The translations under genes and the position numbers were made by a program. A DNA stretch of 64,000 nt from Pholiota molesta (taxonomy: Eukaryota; Basidiomycota; Agaricomycetes; Agaricales; Strophariaceae): NCBI GenBank assembly GCA_014925825.1, contig JACGCK010000002.1:682001-746000 (forward strand), written 5' to 3'. This document shows, piece after piece, positions 36,366 through 48,673 of the stretch (positions within the stretch are counted from its first letter, which is position 1; each line of letters opens with the position of its first letter). The notes beneath the pieces were generated by a model. That model was given only the letters and a program-made list of their open reading frames with translations. It searched no databases and was not told the DNA's origin.

Positions 36366-37862
36366 ATGGACGACAGTGCGCCGTACTCGCTGGCGCTGCT
36401 CTCCGAGTACACCCACACCCTCGACTCGCTCCCCATCGACCTCTCCCGCAACTTCGCCGATCTCCGCGAGCTCGATGCCGTCCTCTCCTCCTCCGTCCTC
36501 TCCATCACCGCCCGCATCCAGAACCTCACCGCCATGATCGAGGAGGGCCGCGCATCCAAGGAGGACCGTCTCTGGCTCCTCACAGAGATCGCAGAGGAGG
36601 CCCAGCGCCTCAAACTCGGTGGCGAGGACAAGATCCGTGTCGCCTGCCAGGCAGCGGACAATCTCAAAGCCCACGCAGGCCACCTCAGGGCCCTTGCCGA
36701 CCAGCTCCCCGGCTTCGACTCCTCCGTCCTCGAGCGCAATACCGTCTACCCGCACGTCTCCGAGCGATCGTACATGCCCGCCACCACTATGGAGACTGGC
36801 CGCCGTCGCCGCGGCGTCCTGGGCTCCATCATGACCAACCCAGACCCCAGCCCAGCGAAGCGCAAGCGCGCCCCCAAAGACGACGATGCAGATGTGGGCT
36901 CCTCACGAACCCCCAAGAAGCCCGCGGGACACGATGGGCACCCGCGTGCGCGCCCCAACGCTCGTGCCAAAAAGTGCGCCCTTTTTTCCTTCTCTGCTTC
37001 ACCCCGAGCCCCGTCTGACACTCTAGCCTTTCCCCTCCGTACCCCCAGGACCGAACGCCTCTTGTCCCCCTCAGACTCTCTCGGCTCCGCCGCCCACCAA
37101 TTCCCGCCGCAGGTCCCGCACTCTGCCCGAAGCGGCCACTCGAACGCCCGCGCAGGGGGGAGCGCTGCCTCCGGAAGCACGAACAAGCGCCGCGCCGGCG
37201 GCGGAGCCAACAGCAATAGCAACCGCAACCCCACGCCCCTCGCCCATGAAGCGTATCCCGCACACGACCCACACCACACCAACGGTTCGCGCCGCGGGGG
37301 CGCTGCTAGTGTTGAAGCGTACGCTGTGCCCCCATCGGCATCGCACCCGTCACTGCCAGCTCCGTACCAGAACGGGGTCGCGAATGGGGTCGTCGTGGCG
37401 TACGATGTGCATGGGCTGCCGCTGAGCACACAGGATTGGAACATCCCTCGCGCGACGCAGCTCGAGGGCCCAGGGATGCCCGTGCGGAGTACTTCGATCC
37501 ACTCAACGGCAGCGAGTGTGGTGCCTCTCGCGGCGGGCGTTGCTGTGGATACGACGGATGCAGGTGATGGGGATGGGGATGGGGATGATAGGACGTATTG
37601 CTTCTGCGATGGTGTGAGCTACGGCGAAATGATTGCCTGCGACGATTCTCGCTGCGAGCGGGAATGGGTGCGTGTCTCTTATGGTCTTCTGGATTCCTTT
37701 TGGCTGACGCGCTGGTTTCTTCACTTCTTTTCAAAGTTCCATCTGGCATGTATTGGCCTTACTGTACCTCCAGATGGCACCTGGTACTGCGACGCCTGCA
37801 AGAAAAAGCCAAAAAGGGCGGTGCGGAATGCAAAACGGCGGGCCGGAGGTGCGAAGAGCTAA
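36366..37862 (+). CDS. ING-family PHD finger protein (Yng2/Pho23-like)
   Basis: Subunit of a histone acetyltransferase or deacetylase complex that reads H3K4 methylation. The ATG at 36366 sits in a textbook Kozak context (GCCGCCACCATGG). The N-terminal ING helices are LSEYTHTLDSLPIDLSRNFA and LRELDAVLSSSVLSITARIQ, with LKAHAGHLRALADQL near 36660. A long, poorly conserved, basic and Ser/Pro/Gly-rich linker follows, with NLS-like KRKRAPK and an acidic DGDGDGDD tract near 37563-37590. The PHD finger reads TYCFCDGVSYGEMIACDDSR, then CEREW, FHLACIGLTVPPDGTWYCDA, giving Cys4-His-Cys3. It ends in a basic tail KRRAGGAKS. Two introns, 36974-37048 (75 nt) and 37668-37736 (69 nt), are both multiples of three with no stop, so the frame also stays open unspliced. 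About 470 residues when spliced, longer than typical ING proteins because of the linker. Confidence 0.88.
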   Translation: MDDSAPYSLALLSEYTHTLDSLPIDLSRNFADLRELDAVLSSSVLSITARIQNLTAMIEEGRASKEDRLWLLTEIAEEAQRLKLGGEDKIRVACQAADNLKAHAGHLRALADQLPGFDSSVLERNTVYPHVSERSYMPATTMETGRRRRGVLGSIMTNPDPSPAKRKRAPKDDDADVGSSRTPKKPAGHDGHPRARPNARAKKCALFSFSASPRAPSDTLAFPLRTPRTERLLSPSDSLGSAAHQFPPQVPHSARSGHSNARAGGSAASGSTNKRRAGGGANSNSNRNPTPLAHEAYPAHDPHHTNGSRRGGAASVEAYAVPPSASHPSLPAPYQNGVANGVVVAYDVHGLPLSTQDWNIPRATQLEGPGMPVRSTSIHSTAASVVPLAAGVAVDTTDAGDGDGDGDDRTYCFCDGVSYGEMIACDDSRCEREWVRVSYGLLDSFWLTRWFLHFFSKFHLACIGLTVPPDGTWYCDACKKKPKRAVRNAKRRAGGAKS

Positions 37863-38269
37863 GAAAGATACAGGGCCTGCGTCCTGGTCTATTCAACTAT
37901 CCCTCCTCCATTCCATACTTGGTTCATACCACATTTCCCCCGCTCGCTGCGTCGAGAGTCCCACTCATGCTACTAATTTACTTCATTATTGTAATATTAA
38001 TTTTTTCTTGTCTGTGCTACCATCGGAGGATTTGTTTATTTCTTTTCGTTCGTCTTTTCTGTCCCTTGCCACACCTCTTTGTTCATACTAAAATTGTATT
38101 TATTGCAAGCCTGTTACACGGCTATTGGTGATTCAAACAGATGAAATGCGTTGAATTTGCCTCAACACATGCACAGCATTATGAGTGGTGTATTTTGGGG
38201 GATATATATATAAGTAGTAAGTAGGTACAGGAGTCAAAGCAAACAATTATCCCCACTCCAGCACTCAAA
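37863..38269. terminator. Convergent 3' region ING / FIP1
   Basis: About 400 bp between the stops of the ING gene (+) and FIP1 (-). It is AT-rich with T-rich runs on the plus strand, as expected for overlapping 3' untranslated regions. No gene is recognisable. Confidence 0.4.
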
Positions 38270-40641
38270 TCAACGTCGTTTGAACTTCGAATATCGTCCA
38301 TCCCGGCGAAATTCTTCGTTTCCTGTTGGCCGAAAAGGACGGTGAAATAGATAAAATCAGTTCAGCATTTTGGCGGGAAAAAATGGCCATGACACTGACC
38401 GACTGGATATCCGTTCCTCGGGCTCGCCGCTCGGCGTCCTCCGTCCCATGCCCTCCTTGCCGCCTCCGTAATCCAGGCCATCCACAGCAGGCGCATTCCC
38501 GTCGCGGTCCTTGTATTTGTTCTGGTTCCGTGGTCCAGTAGGGACGCCCGGTGGGAGAGGCGATGCAGGGCGCACAGGAGCAGGTGGAGGAACTGTAGGA
38601 CCATATCCATATGCGAAAACAAAATAGAAAGAAAAAAGCAGTCAATAACACGGAAGAGCATAACGTAAACATAAACCTGGAGTAGATAGATGTACGTACC
38701 ATCGCCACCGTACATGCCTCCTCGCCCTCGCCCTCTGCCTTGGAACCCACGTCCGCGGATAGGGCCCGCGACCCCTCGACCACCGCGGAAAGGCACTGGT
38801 GTCCCACCCCGCCCACCAGGCGCAGTCGGCACATTGGGTGGCTCCATCACGGGGTAGATTTGCTGCACCATTGTGTTTTGTTCCTTTTCAACGATAAATG
38901 AGGTGAGCTCGCGATCAATGGCTCAAGTCGCAAGAAAACTACAGACCTGCATGCCATACTCGCCACCCATGCCCATGTTCATCATGCCGCCGCCTGCGTT
39001 GGGGTTGAAGCCTTCCTGCATCATCCCAACGCCATTGACCTGCTCAGGTGTGCCTGTTCCGGGGCCCACACCCTGCTGACCCTGGCCGCCGTCCGCCATC
39101 ATACCTTGCATCATCGGGTTGCCCATATGTGCACCCATCTCATTGCCCATGCCCATGCCCATCGGGCCCATCATGCCCATGTCCATCATCACGTTGGCGC
39201 CCATCATGTTCGGATTCGCGCCTGCACTGTTCATCATCGCATTCGCGCCAGTCATGACCATCGTCCGCACGTCGGCGGTAGGGCGATTAGTTGTTCCTCG
39301 GGCATCGCTGCGAAGTTCTATGCACATAGCGAGAAAAGAAGGAATGATAAATGGGTGACATAAGTAGAAATGGCAGATAGCAGATAGAGCACGCACGATG
39401 ACATTCGTCTTCAGCACATTGGCCATCTCCCCTAGGTCGCGTCGGCGGTAACAATATGCCTCCCATGAGAGCTCATCGAAGCCATAGTTGAACCAGTCAC
39501 TGATATCCGACCCAGGTCGCCTCCAGGGCTTGTCTGCCATTGCATTCAGATCTAGCTCGAGAATGGACCGTCCTCGAAGACGCCTGTCGCTGAAGGATCG
39601 ATGTCAGGATGTGAGGTGGTGCTTGCACAGGAGGAAGACTGGAGGTATGACACCATCATCTGGTGTAGCGCCGGTGTGTTGCTGGTCTTTGACTGCCTGT
39701 ATTTGGGCTTGGACCTGCGCTTGTACATGAGAGGGAGTGGCAGTTGCGGCTGGCGGTCCTTCTGGGCTGGGCTGGGCAGGAGTAACTGTCGCCAAGTTTT
39801 GCGGGGGCCTCCGCGTTGGATTGGGGTGTATTCGGTCGTTAATGATAGTTGAGGTGCTATGACAAAATGTCATTTGGGCGCTTAAAATACAGAACGTGAT
39901 AGGTACCTTTCGGTGCTTGAGGTGTAGCTGGAATGGCAGATCGAGGTTGGGTCGGTCGATTTTGGCTTCTGGAACGGCGTTCATGAATGGCGATGCAAGA
40001 GTGGTAAATAAAGCTTACCGGAAGTCGAGCGAACGCGCTACTGGTTCCATGATGATTTCAATATCCTGGTTGATAGGTTCATAGCAGACTAAGACAGTGA
40101 TAAAAATGATACCAGGGATACATACATCGTCTTCGGTCTCTTCTCCGAGATCTACCTCTTCTCTTCCTCCTCGTCCCCCTCCTGTTCGTCCTCCCGGCGG
40201 TCGGCTCCAGATTGTGTGGAAGCAACAATGGAGATTGCAGATGCTTCAGCCTCTCTTTCAAGATGAGCTACAAGGCCATTTGCTTCCAATGACACTCTGC
40301 AAGTCCCATCAATTGTTAAGGATAACCCTTCGTTTTAACAGGAGACTAGACTCACGGCTTGGGTTCTAAAATATTTCACGCAATTCGGAAAACAATTGGT
40401 TAAATCGTGTTATTGAGCAATTTTGAAAGATAGAATGGACAAAAACAGCAAAGTGAGAAAACTCCACGCTTGCAACACCCGCCGAAGTTGAAATAATAAG
40501 TCCCTAGTCAAAGCGCCTCACCAGATGTTACCGGTTGTGTGGTGGTTTGCGACGACTCGCCGTACAAGAACTCGTCATCGTCATCCCTGTATTATTTCCC
40601 GTGAGTAAGGCATAAGAACGATAAAATAGCTTGACGAACAT
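38270..40641 (-). CDS. FIP1: Polyadenylation factor Fip1
   Basis: Subunit of the cleavage and polyadenylation factor; it tethers poly(A) polymerase to the mRNA 3' end machinery. The acidic N-terminus reads DDDDEFLYGESSQTTTQP near 40520-40586. The start codon seems to be split by an intron (AT at 40641-40640, G at 40586). The diagnostic Fip1 motif KPWRRPGSDISDWFNYGFDE with LSWEAYCYRRRDLGEM lies at about 39420-39535. Downstream is a Met/Gly/Pro-rich region (MGMMGPMGMGMGNEMG, 39130-39185), then QIYPVMEPPNVP and an Arg/Gly-rich stretch (RGRGFQGRGRGRGG, near 38715-38755). The last exon is read as FRRDGRYSKFKRR with stop at 38270-38272; a different donor would give a stop at 38265. Between ING and uL10m. 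Confidence 0.88.
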
Positions 40642-41020
40642 CTTCAACGTTCTGATGTAATGGAGGTGGACGTTGAGGGAGCTGGAGAAGGAGAGAGATG
40701 TGACACAGTGACACCGACGCACCGTTACCAATTCCCTTTTTGGGGGCTTTTCGAGCTCAATTTGAGCTCAATACGGGTGCTTTTCAGCAACAGAATTGGC
40801 GCTCCTCAATGCTCATAAATTGATGGCGTACCAAAATATAGATGGTATAGTTCCTTAAATTTCTATGATTATGCTTATGTTGGAAAGAGAGAAGATGGAG
40901 TGCAGCGTATATCTGATGCTTGTGCCAGTGGACTGGCAAATACTCAATACTCGAGTTGCAACAGGTCATGGCGCATGTGTAAAATTTGAAATAGGTAGAT
41001 TAAATATTGCAAATACGTGA
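40642..41020. other. Spacer FIP1 promoter / uL10m 3' end
   Basis: About 380 bp between two minus-strand genes. It holds the FIP1 promoter and the uL10m terminator. No other feature is recognised. Confidence 0.4.
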
Positions 41021-41905
41021 TTATGAAGGAGGAGCATTGTTTTCGGGCGATGACTCCTCGGGACCCTCTAAACTCTTCTTGAGGCCTTCCAACGTGCGTG
41101 CCAGCCTTCCTCCACTCGCCTCTCCTAATACTGCAGCGAGTTGTGCAGCAGGTCCACTGAGCAGGCCCACAATTTGGGCACGGAGCGTGTCTAATGTTGG
41201 AAGCTTGGACACTTCTTGCAGGTTTGGCGGCAAGAACACCCGGTTTTCGATGATAGCACCCATCAGTTTTAACTCTGGTATCCGTATTTGCCTCACGCGT
41301 TTCATCCTCCTTCCTGGTTGGGCTGGGTCCGCGTTCTTCTCAGCGAGTTCCTGTTTGATTTCTTCCTCTGTTTTAGGAGGTTTCGGAGGGACACTACGGT
41401 CCATGGCACGAAGGACAGCGCTAAGTTGAGGTGGGTGCAGTGAGGGAAGAGTTAGGACAGCGAATCTGCCCGATTGGTTGTTGAGCATCGTTTCAACTTC
41501 AGCAAGGTTGATGCCATCCAGATCACGTAGCGCTGCGCCGAAGATACTCGTGCGGACGACGGTAAGTGTGGGCAGGGTCGGGGACGTGCTCGTGGCAGAC
41601 ACAGGCAAAGGTGATGAAAGTGAAGGTTGGGTCTTGAGTGCGGCAGTTGCGATATCAGAGCGCAGCTTCTTTAGTCTCTGTGCGGTGAAGTCGTCGTGAT
41701 GGAGAAGGAGGATTGGTGAACTGGTATTGGCATTCAGTATTCGCGAATACCAGTTGTATTGGAAAGCCTTCTTGTCTTTGAAGACACGAGGCATTTTCTT
41801 GTTGGGAAGAGGCTTGGGGGGCTTGACGGAGATGGCATAGCTGCGCGTCGTGGAGGGTATCCGAGCGAGTGTCAAGCCCGAACGGCTCTGGCAGATGGTC
41901 TGCAT
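41021..41905 (-). CDS. Mitochondrial large ribosomal subunit protein uL10m
   Basis: L10-family protein of the mitochondrial ribosome stalk (yeast Mrpl11). The single-exon frame starts at 41905 with a presequence-like N-terminus, MQTICQSRSGLTLARIPSTT, rich in Arg, Ser and Thr and lacking acids. The mature part has RVFKDKKAFQYNWYSRIL and ILLLHHDDFTAQRLKKLRSD, then TVVRTSIFGAALRD, matching the L10 fold. Near the C-terminus, LMGAIIENRVFLPPNLQEVS and LDTLRAQIVGLLSGPAAQLA match the conserved end of L10. The protein is 294 residues with stop at 41021-41023. The frame stays open upstream to 42058, but no presequence-like start is seen there. One of several mitochondrial translation genes nearby. Confidence 0.85.
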   Translation of the reverse strand: MQTICQSRSGLTLARIPSTTRSYAISVKPPKPLPNKKMPRVFKDKKAFQYNWYSRILNANTSSPILLLHHDDFTAQRLKKLRSDIATAALKTQPSLSSPLPVSATSTSPTLPTLTVVRTSIFGAALRDLDGINLAEVETMLNNQSGRFAVLTLPSLHPPQLSAVLRAMDRSVPPKPPKTEEEIKQELAEKNADPAQPGRRMKRVRQIRIPELKLMGAIIENRVFLPPNLQEVSKLPTLDTLRAQIVGLLSGPAAQLAAVLGEASGGRLARTLEGLKKSLEGPEESSPENNAPPS

Positions 41906-42062
41906 CTTGGAGACTGGAAAGAAAAGTAAAGTCACATGTTGCTCAGGTGAACAACTCCGGAGGCCGTTGCCAAATATAGAATCACTTCGTAGCACAGCAT
42001 CTACCCAACATCTACCTCTCCAGGTTGTAAAATACACGTCCTCGAAACAAATGATCAAAATT

Positions 42063-43219
42063 CTAATGCGAGTCTTTGTCCTTTAGATAGAACTCCCATG
42101 TTCGATCTTCTCCTCCTTCTCCTGTTTTACCCTTGCCATGTGCTCGCTCACCTTTGGTCATGCGATGTTCGTACCCTTCCCAGATATCCCTGTGGAATTT
42201 AAAGGACCGCTGAAGGACGTACTGAGGATTTGGAGGCGTGCTTCCTAGAGTAGGGGGTGGCGGATTCTTCGCCAGACGCGGAACGTCCCTATAATCAAAT
42301 GTTTAAATTGTGACATTGAATACGAAAGGTTCAACTCACCACTCCGTATATGGAACGACATTGCGCAGAGTAATGAGGACAGTTCCCCGCGTTCGAACAT
42401 CGTTAGGTTGTGACAGGAATTCCAGTTGTTCTTCAGTATCGTCCAAGTCTATCGCAGCCGCAAAGCCATCGTGACGGATGATATCATCGTCATCATCATC
42501 CTCTTTACGCTGCTTTTTCTTCGATGGCGGTACAATGGGCTCTGGCCCGAGTTGCAGCATCTTGGCAGCAGATCGCAAGAACCCAAGAATAAGCATTTGA
42601 TTCGATAGTATGTTCCTATCTTGATCTGCAATACCCTTGCCTGAAGGACATATATCACATACAGTCATACAAGACGGAAACCTCCAAAATATATCTACTC
42701 ACCAGCATGCGGAAAATTCCACACAATCCGATCCCATTTTTTTCCTTTTAGCGCAGTGTGTTTCTCGAGGCGCGTCCCATCCACCCCAAATAGAACTTCG
42801 ACACCTTTCTCCTTCAATAAAGACACAATTTCCTGTGCCTCGGGATACTTTTCGTAGCATTCCTTTTCAGTATCATACGCTGTCGCTGTAATGCTTCCTG
42901 GTGGTAAAGAGCGCAACTCAGCAGGCGGGTTTTGCACGAGTGAACGCGCGAAGGAGAAGTTTCCCTCGCCAATCAGAAGTATCTTATCCGAAAGTTTGAA
43001 GGGTATCAGAGGTTTCCTAGGAGGACCAGGAGTCATTTTTTGCTTTCCCTTGCCCTTTATGTTCGCCGTAGGTTTTCCATTTCCGCTGGTCCTGGATGAC
43101 TGTGGGCCTGGTTTGCGAGATTTCAGTTCAGCAACTTGGGCAGCCTGTGCTACTTTCTCTTTTGCTTTTAGGCGAGACTGTGTGGATTGTAGGGCGGCCT
43201 TCAGGTTTTTCTTGGCCAT
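42063..43219 (-). CDS. BMT5: 25S rRNA (uridine-N3) methyltransferase Bmt5-like
   Basis: Rossmann-fold SAM methyltransferase of the DUF2431 family; yeast Bmt5 makes m3U in 25S rRNA in the nucleolus. The start at 43219 (MAKKNLKAALQSTQSRLKAK) opens a Lys-rich nucleolar-type N-terminus. The SAM-binding motif KILLIGEGNFSFARSLVQNP lies near 42930-42990, then ITATAYDTEKECYEKYPEAQ and the conserved WDRIVWNFPHAG near 42710-42745. An intron at about 42650-42710 follows. Exon 2 has KGIADQDRNILSNQMLILGF, a family block, an acidic insertion (EDDDDDDII) and GTVLITLRNVVPYTEW. The last exon reads SFKFHRDIWEGYEHRMTKGE and ends LKDKDSH with TAG at 42063-42065. The 42.0-43.2 kb stretch shows no frame break. Confidence 0.9.
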
Positions 43220-43993
43220 TTCTAGAGCATGTGGTCAAGGAAAAGCGAAGCGACATACGATCTGGATTCGATCACGATCGCAACTCCTTGTTTAGGATAG
43301 TTAGCTTAGTCTCCGGAACCAAACAAAGAACCCCATTAGGACCGCTCATTAGCCATCTGGATGCATGTGGCGAAACCCAAAGCTGCCACGTTCACATTCT
43401 GTATCACAACCACGCCCATCGCATTCGCGTTTTCTCCAGACGAGACTCTTACAATTCCCTCTTGAATAATCCTTGAAACAAAAAATGGTGCGCAATCATG
43501 TTTATTTGAATATACAAGTCACTTATCATTCTCTTACATCATGGATCGTGTATAGCCTACCGAATTCGAGCTGAGACAGCGAAATAACAAATTCGCAAAT
43601 GACGTTCGCTCTGGAAAAAAGGCAGTGAAGCCCTCGCGGCAAGATAAATTGGCACACAGAAGCCCAGTGGGTCTTTGGGCTCTTGGTGTAATTGTGTTCG
43701 TAGTGATTGGAGGAGGTGAGTAGATGGTCGCATGACATTCGGTTCTGCAGCTCATCTGCCTTGCTTGTTCAGTGCTCTTCGAACTAGTCAGAATCGTCTT
43801 CTTGTGATTCAAAACTCCCTACAAGGGATTGCTTTCCATGTACAGACAAAACATATACCCTTCGAACTGCAAAAGCATATTGTATAACACGACTATCATT
43901 ATTCAATCTCTACATGGGGCAAAAACATTCTTAACCCGTCGACTAACACTAAGAGCACAATATATCAGGCATAAAGCAATTGTCGAACAACAC
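43220..43993. other. Spacer BMT5 promoter / HAT2 3' region
   Basis: About 770 bp between two minus-strand genes. A 92-codon frame at 43534-43812 (-) has no recognisable features. The stretch nearest HAT2 is probably 3' untranslated sequence. Confidence 0.35.
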
Positions 43994-45902
<1,909 letters not shown>

Positions 45903-46305
45903 AACAAGGATTTAATAGCGTGAAATGTGATTTTTTTTGACGAGTCAACAAAGAAATTCAGTTCCAGGAGGGTAACAGCAGGCGGCCAGAGCAAGAACGA
46001 GGTTGATGTGGGTTGAAGGCCTGATTAAGATGCATTGTAATTGCGCATAGAAGACGCGACGCGCTGTTCTCACGGTTCGTCCATGTGTCCATAATTTCTT
46101 ATAGAGAAATTATTCTCAACAGATACAAGCCAGAGTATATATAGGAAAAACTCGTTCTGAACGTGCTAAAGTTTCGGCTACGACTTGAATTAATGGCGAT
46201 CTAATGGTATATAGCGCTTCAGTGACGACATCGAGCATCATAGGGCTGTCCAATAAATGTCGAAGCAATCTATTGACGGACAATACTGGATACGATAGAG
46301 GTTGT
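45903..46305. other. Spacer HAT2 promoter / ATP synthase e 3' region
   Basis: About 400 bp between two minus-strand genes, holding the HAT2 promoter. No gene or repeat is recognised. Confidence 0.4.
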
Positions 46306-46737
46306 TCATGAGCTGTTTGCATACTTGGCTATCAGCTTTTCTAGGTCGAAGCGGGGATCCTCTGGGTCGGTCACAACTAATAGGCAGCATCAGTAGAGTG
46401 TTCTCGATTGCAACCATGAAGAATTTATAAAGGGGGAAAGACATGAAGGTTATGGGGTCATAAACATAAGAACATTGCTCACGGGCGTCATTTGCAGACT
46501 CCTGCTTTCTCTTCCATGCTTCCTTTGCCTGCGCAATCAACTGCTCGCGGTGGTGTGCCGCATTTTCTAGCTTGTGCTTGTCGTGTTCGGTTTGTAATGA
46601 ACGGCGATGATACCAGCCATATGCCACACCAGAGAAAATAGCAGTGTATCGGAGAACCTAAGATGCGCGAAATACAGTCAGCATGTAGTGTGATAGGGAC
46701 ATACGGAGCTGCACACGTTGACGGTTGACGAGACCAT
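46306..46737 (-). CDS. TIM11: F-type ATP synthase subunit e (Atp21/Tim11)
   Basis: Small inner-membrane subunit that helps dimerise mitochondrial ATP synthase and shape cristae. The start at 46737 gives MVSSTVNV, joined across an intron (about 46660-46703) to LRYTAIFSGVAYGWYHRRSL, a single membrane helix with the dimerisation-type G-x-x-x-G-like spacing reduced to GVAYG. A charged coiled segment (KHKLENAAHHREQLIAQAKE) follows. The last exon after a second intron reads VTDPEDPRFDLEKLIAKYAN and ends SS with TGA at 46306-46308. That C-terminal block is the family's hallmark. About 90 residues, the usual length. Head to head with uL1m. Confidence 0.9.
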
Positions 46738-47425
46738 GACGATGCACTATTATCTTTCAACCCGCAAGACAAGTCCGGAGTTGAATGAAGGCAATAGCCT
46801 ATGCGCACAAACACTTTATGTTAGAGTGACAAACATTGAATAAAGACCGCGGCCACTGACCTGACTTTTGAAAGAACGGAGTGAGTGGTTTTGCAGCCCA
46901 TGAGACTCAACGCGGAGAATTTCGGTAGTGGGTTACGTAATCTCTAGTACTGCTTATAGTCCCGCCCGTTTACCGGAATACGAGCGTCATGGAAAACCGC
47001 AAAAGGTCGGCACTTCCAGAATTGCAGCACTGTTGGCCCAAGATCACACAGTATACATCTGACTATGGAAACATTATTCTTTCTTGTTGATCATAGGAAT
47101 CTCCATGATTTTTATACTTGTTCTTCTTGCGCGATCGTTGATTAATTATTACTTTGGGAGACAATGATAAATTCTCTCGATTCTGAAACCATGTGCGGGT
47201 TTAATCAAGTAGAAAAGGCTACATGCCGGCTTCTCATCTGAAGAGCAGCTTCACAGGGAAATACGGAACCACCTTGCCTGGAGGATAGACGCACTTAGTG
47301 CAGTATCCAGAGGAACATCAAACGCGCCGGGAAGTTAATGGCCATCAAATTAGGAACTATTTTCTCACGACTGAATTTGGTTTTACGGAGAGCAAGGAAG
47401 TGAAGTTGCAGCCACCAACACCAAT
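46738..47425. promoter_or_regulatory. Bidirectional promoter ATP synthase e / uL1m
   Basis: About 690 bp between two divergent genes for mitochondrial proteins, so the two may be co-expressed. No gene, RNA or repeat is recognisable inside. Confidence 0.4.
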
Positions 47426-48552
47426 ATGCTGGGGCTGCTCGTCCGTCGGTGTAATCCATCACTAGGGGTACGTGCTCAATTATTATCGCTCATTTATATG
47501 CCCATGATTTCCTGTAGTGTCCCCCACAAACACGTCTGTTCAGCACTACCAATGCACTCCAAATCAGTCGCAAGAACGAGCCCAAAATCCGAACGCCCTC
47601 CAAAAAAGCATTGGCTGCCAAAGCTCGGAGAAAGGCTGCGTTGGCAGAGAAAGAAGACGCGCGTCTCCTGAAACTGCCGCTCGCGAGTGCTATTTCAGTG
47701 TTACGAGTATGTGCTACCATAAGGCAGCTCTAATGTCATGTTTACACCCAATTCTTTTAGGCAGTAGAAGTCGCCAACCCCAAGGCTACCTATGAGCTGT
47801 ACGTGAAGACTGAAGTGGAAATGGCATGGCAGTCCCAAGAGGTCGTGTTAATCTTCCACGAGAGGCAAAAGCCAAAGCCGAAGACAAAATTCTCGTCTTT
47901 GCAGAAGGAAGACAGGCGGAAGACGCGAAGAAAGCAGGCGCGCACATCGTCGGAGGCCCAGAATTGATTGAAGGTGTACGTGCGATTGCCCCTTGCGTCA
48001 ATCCGCTTCTGACATATATGCAGATCCTCAATAACCGTCATCGAGCAACAACCATTTTGTGTACCCCTGCACTCATCCGCACTATTACACCCCGACTGGG
48101 TCGTTTCCTCGGACCATTGGGACTTATGCCTTCTGAACGTAGAGGGACCGTGACGGAGGATATTGCTGGCTATATTGGACGCCTCCGTGGCACTAGCGAA
48201 TGGAGAGCCGACCGGAAAGGAAGCATTCGTGCTCCAATTGCCACAGTACGTTTCTAAAAACTGCATATAAGTTTCTGCCTTTGAACGGACATGCTGTAGA
48301 TGGCCTTCCCAATAAATGATGTTGAGAATAACTTCCGACAGTTTATTGTATCTGTCAAGCGAGCCACTGGCAATGCCAAGGACCCAGACGCTGTCGACCG
48401 TAAAGTGCAGAATTCCGGGGGTCGACATAGTACGTGTTCGAACCAATATATTGCATGGATAACTCATAAATATTCGCAATTCAGTTACACCCATAACAAA
48501 AGTTATGCTGAGCTCTTCTCATGGACCTGGAATTAGGATAGCAGACTGGTAG
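47426..48552 (+). CDS. Mitochondrial large ribosomal subunit protein uL1m; apparent 1-nt frame break
   Basis: L1-stalk protein of the mitochondrial ribosome (yeast Mrpl1). Exon 1 (MLGLLVRRCNPSLG) and exon 2 (CPPQTRLFSTTNALQISRKN) form a presequence. A Lys/Arg/Ala-rich stretch leads to LASAISVLR and, after an intron, AVEVANPKATYELYVKTEVE. The L1 domain continues AVPRGRVNLPREAKAKAEDK, ILVFAEGRQAEDAKKAGAHI and LGRFLGPLGLMPSERRGTVT, then an exon MAFPINDVENNFRQFIVSVK and a last exon ending SSSHGPGIRIADW with TAG at 48550-48552. At 47821-47826 the frame breaks: the upstream frame ends in VEM and the downstream begins MAVPRG; one extra G restores the L1 alignment. The break is more likely a sequence error than loss of an essential mitoribosomal gene. 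Confidence 0.87.
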
Positions 48553-48673
48553 GAGTGGTGTATTATCCGAATTTTTACATCATTAAGGCAACATGATAAT
48601 ATTATTCCCCATTCAATCTTCACTTCACCCACAATTTCAATATATGCACCTCATTCCGAAGGTAAAGTTTGGT

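Noticed and set aside
36156..37444. Long antisense ORFs of about 200-230 codons opposite the ING gene
   Set aside because: Third-position GC bias of the real gene keeps antisense frames open; no conserved motif is present.
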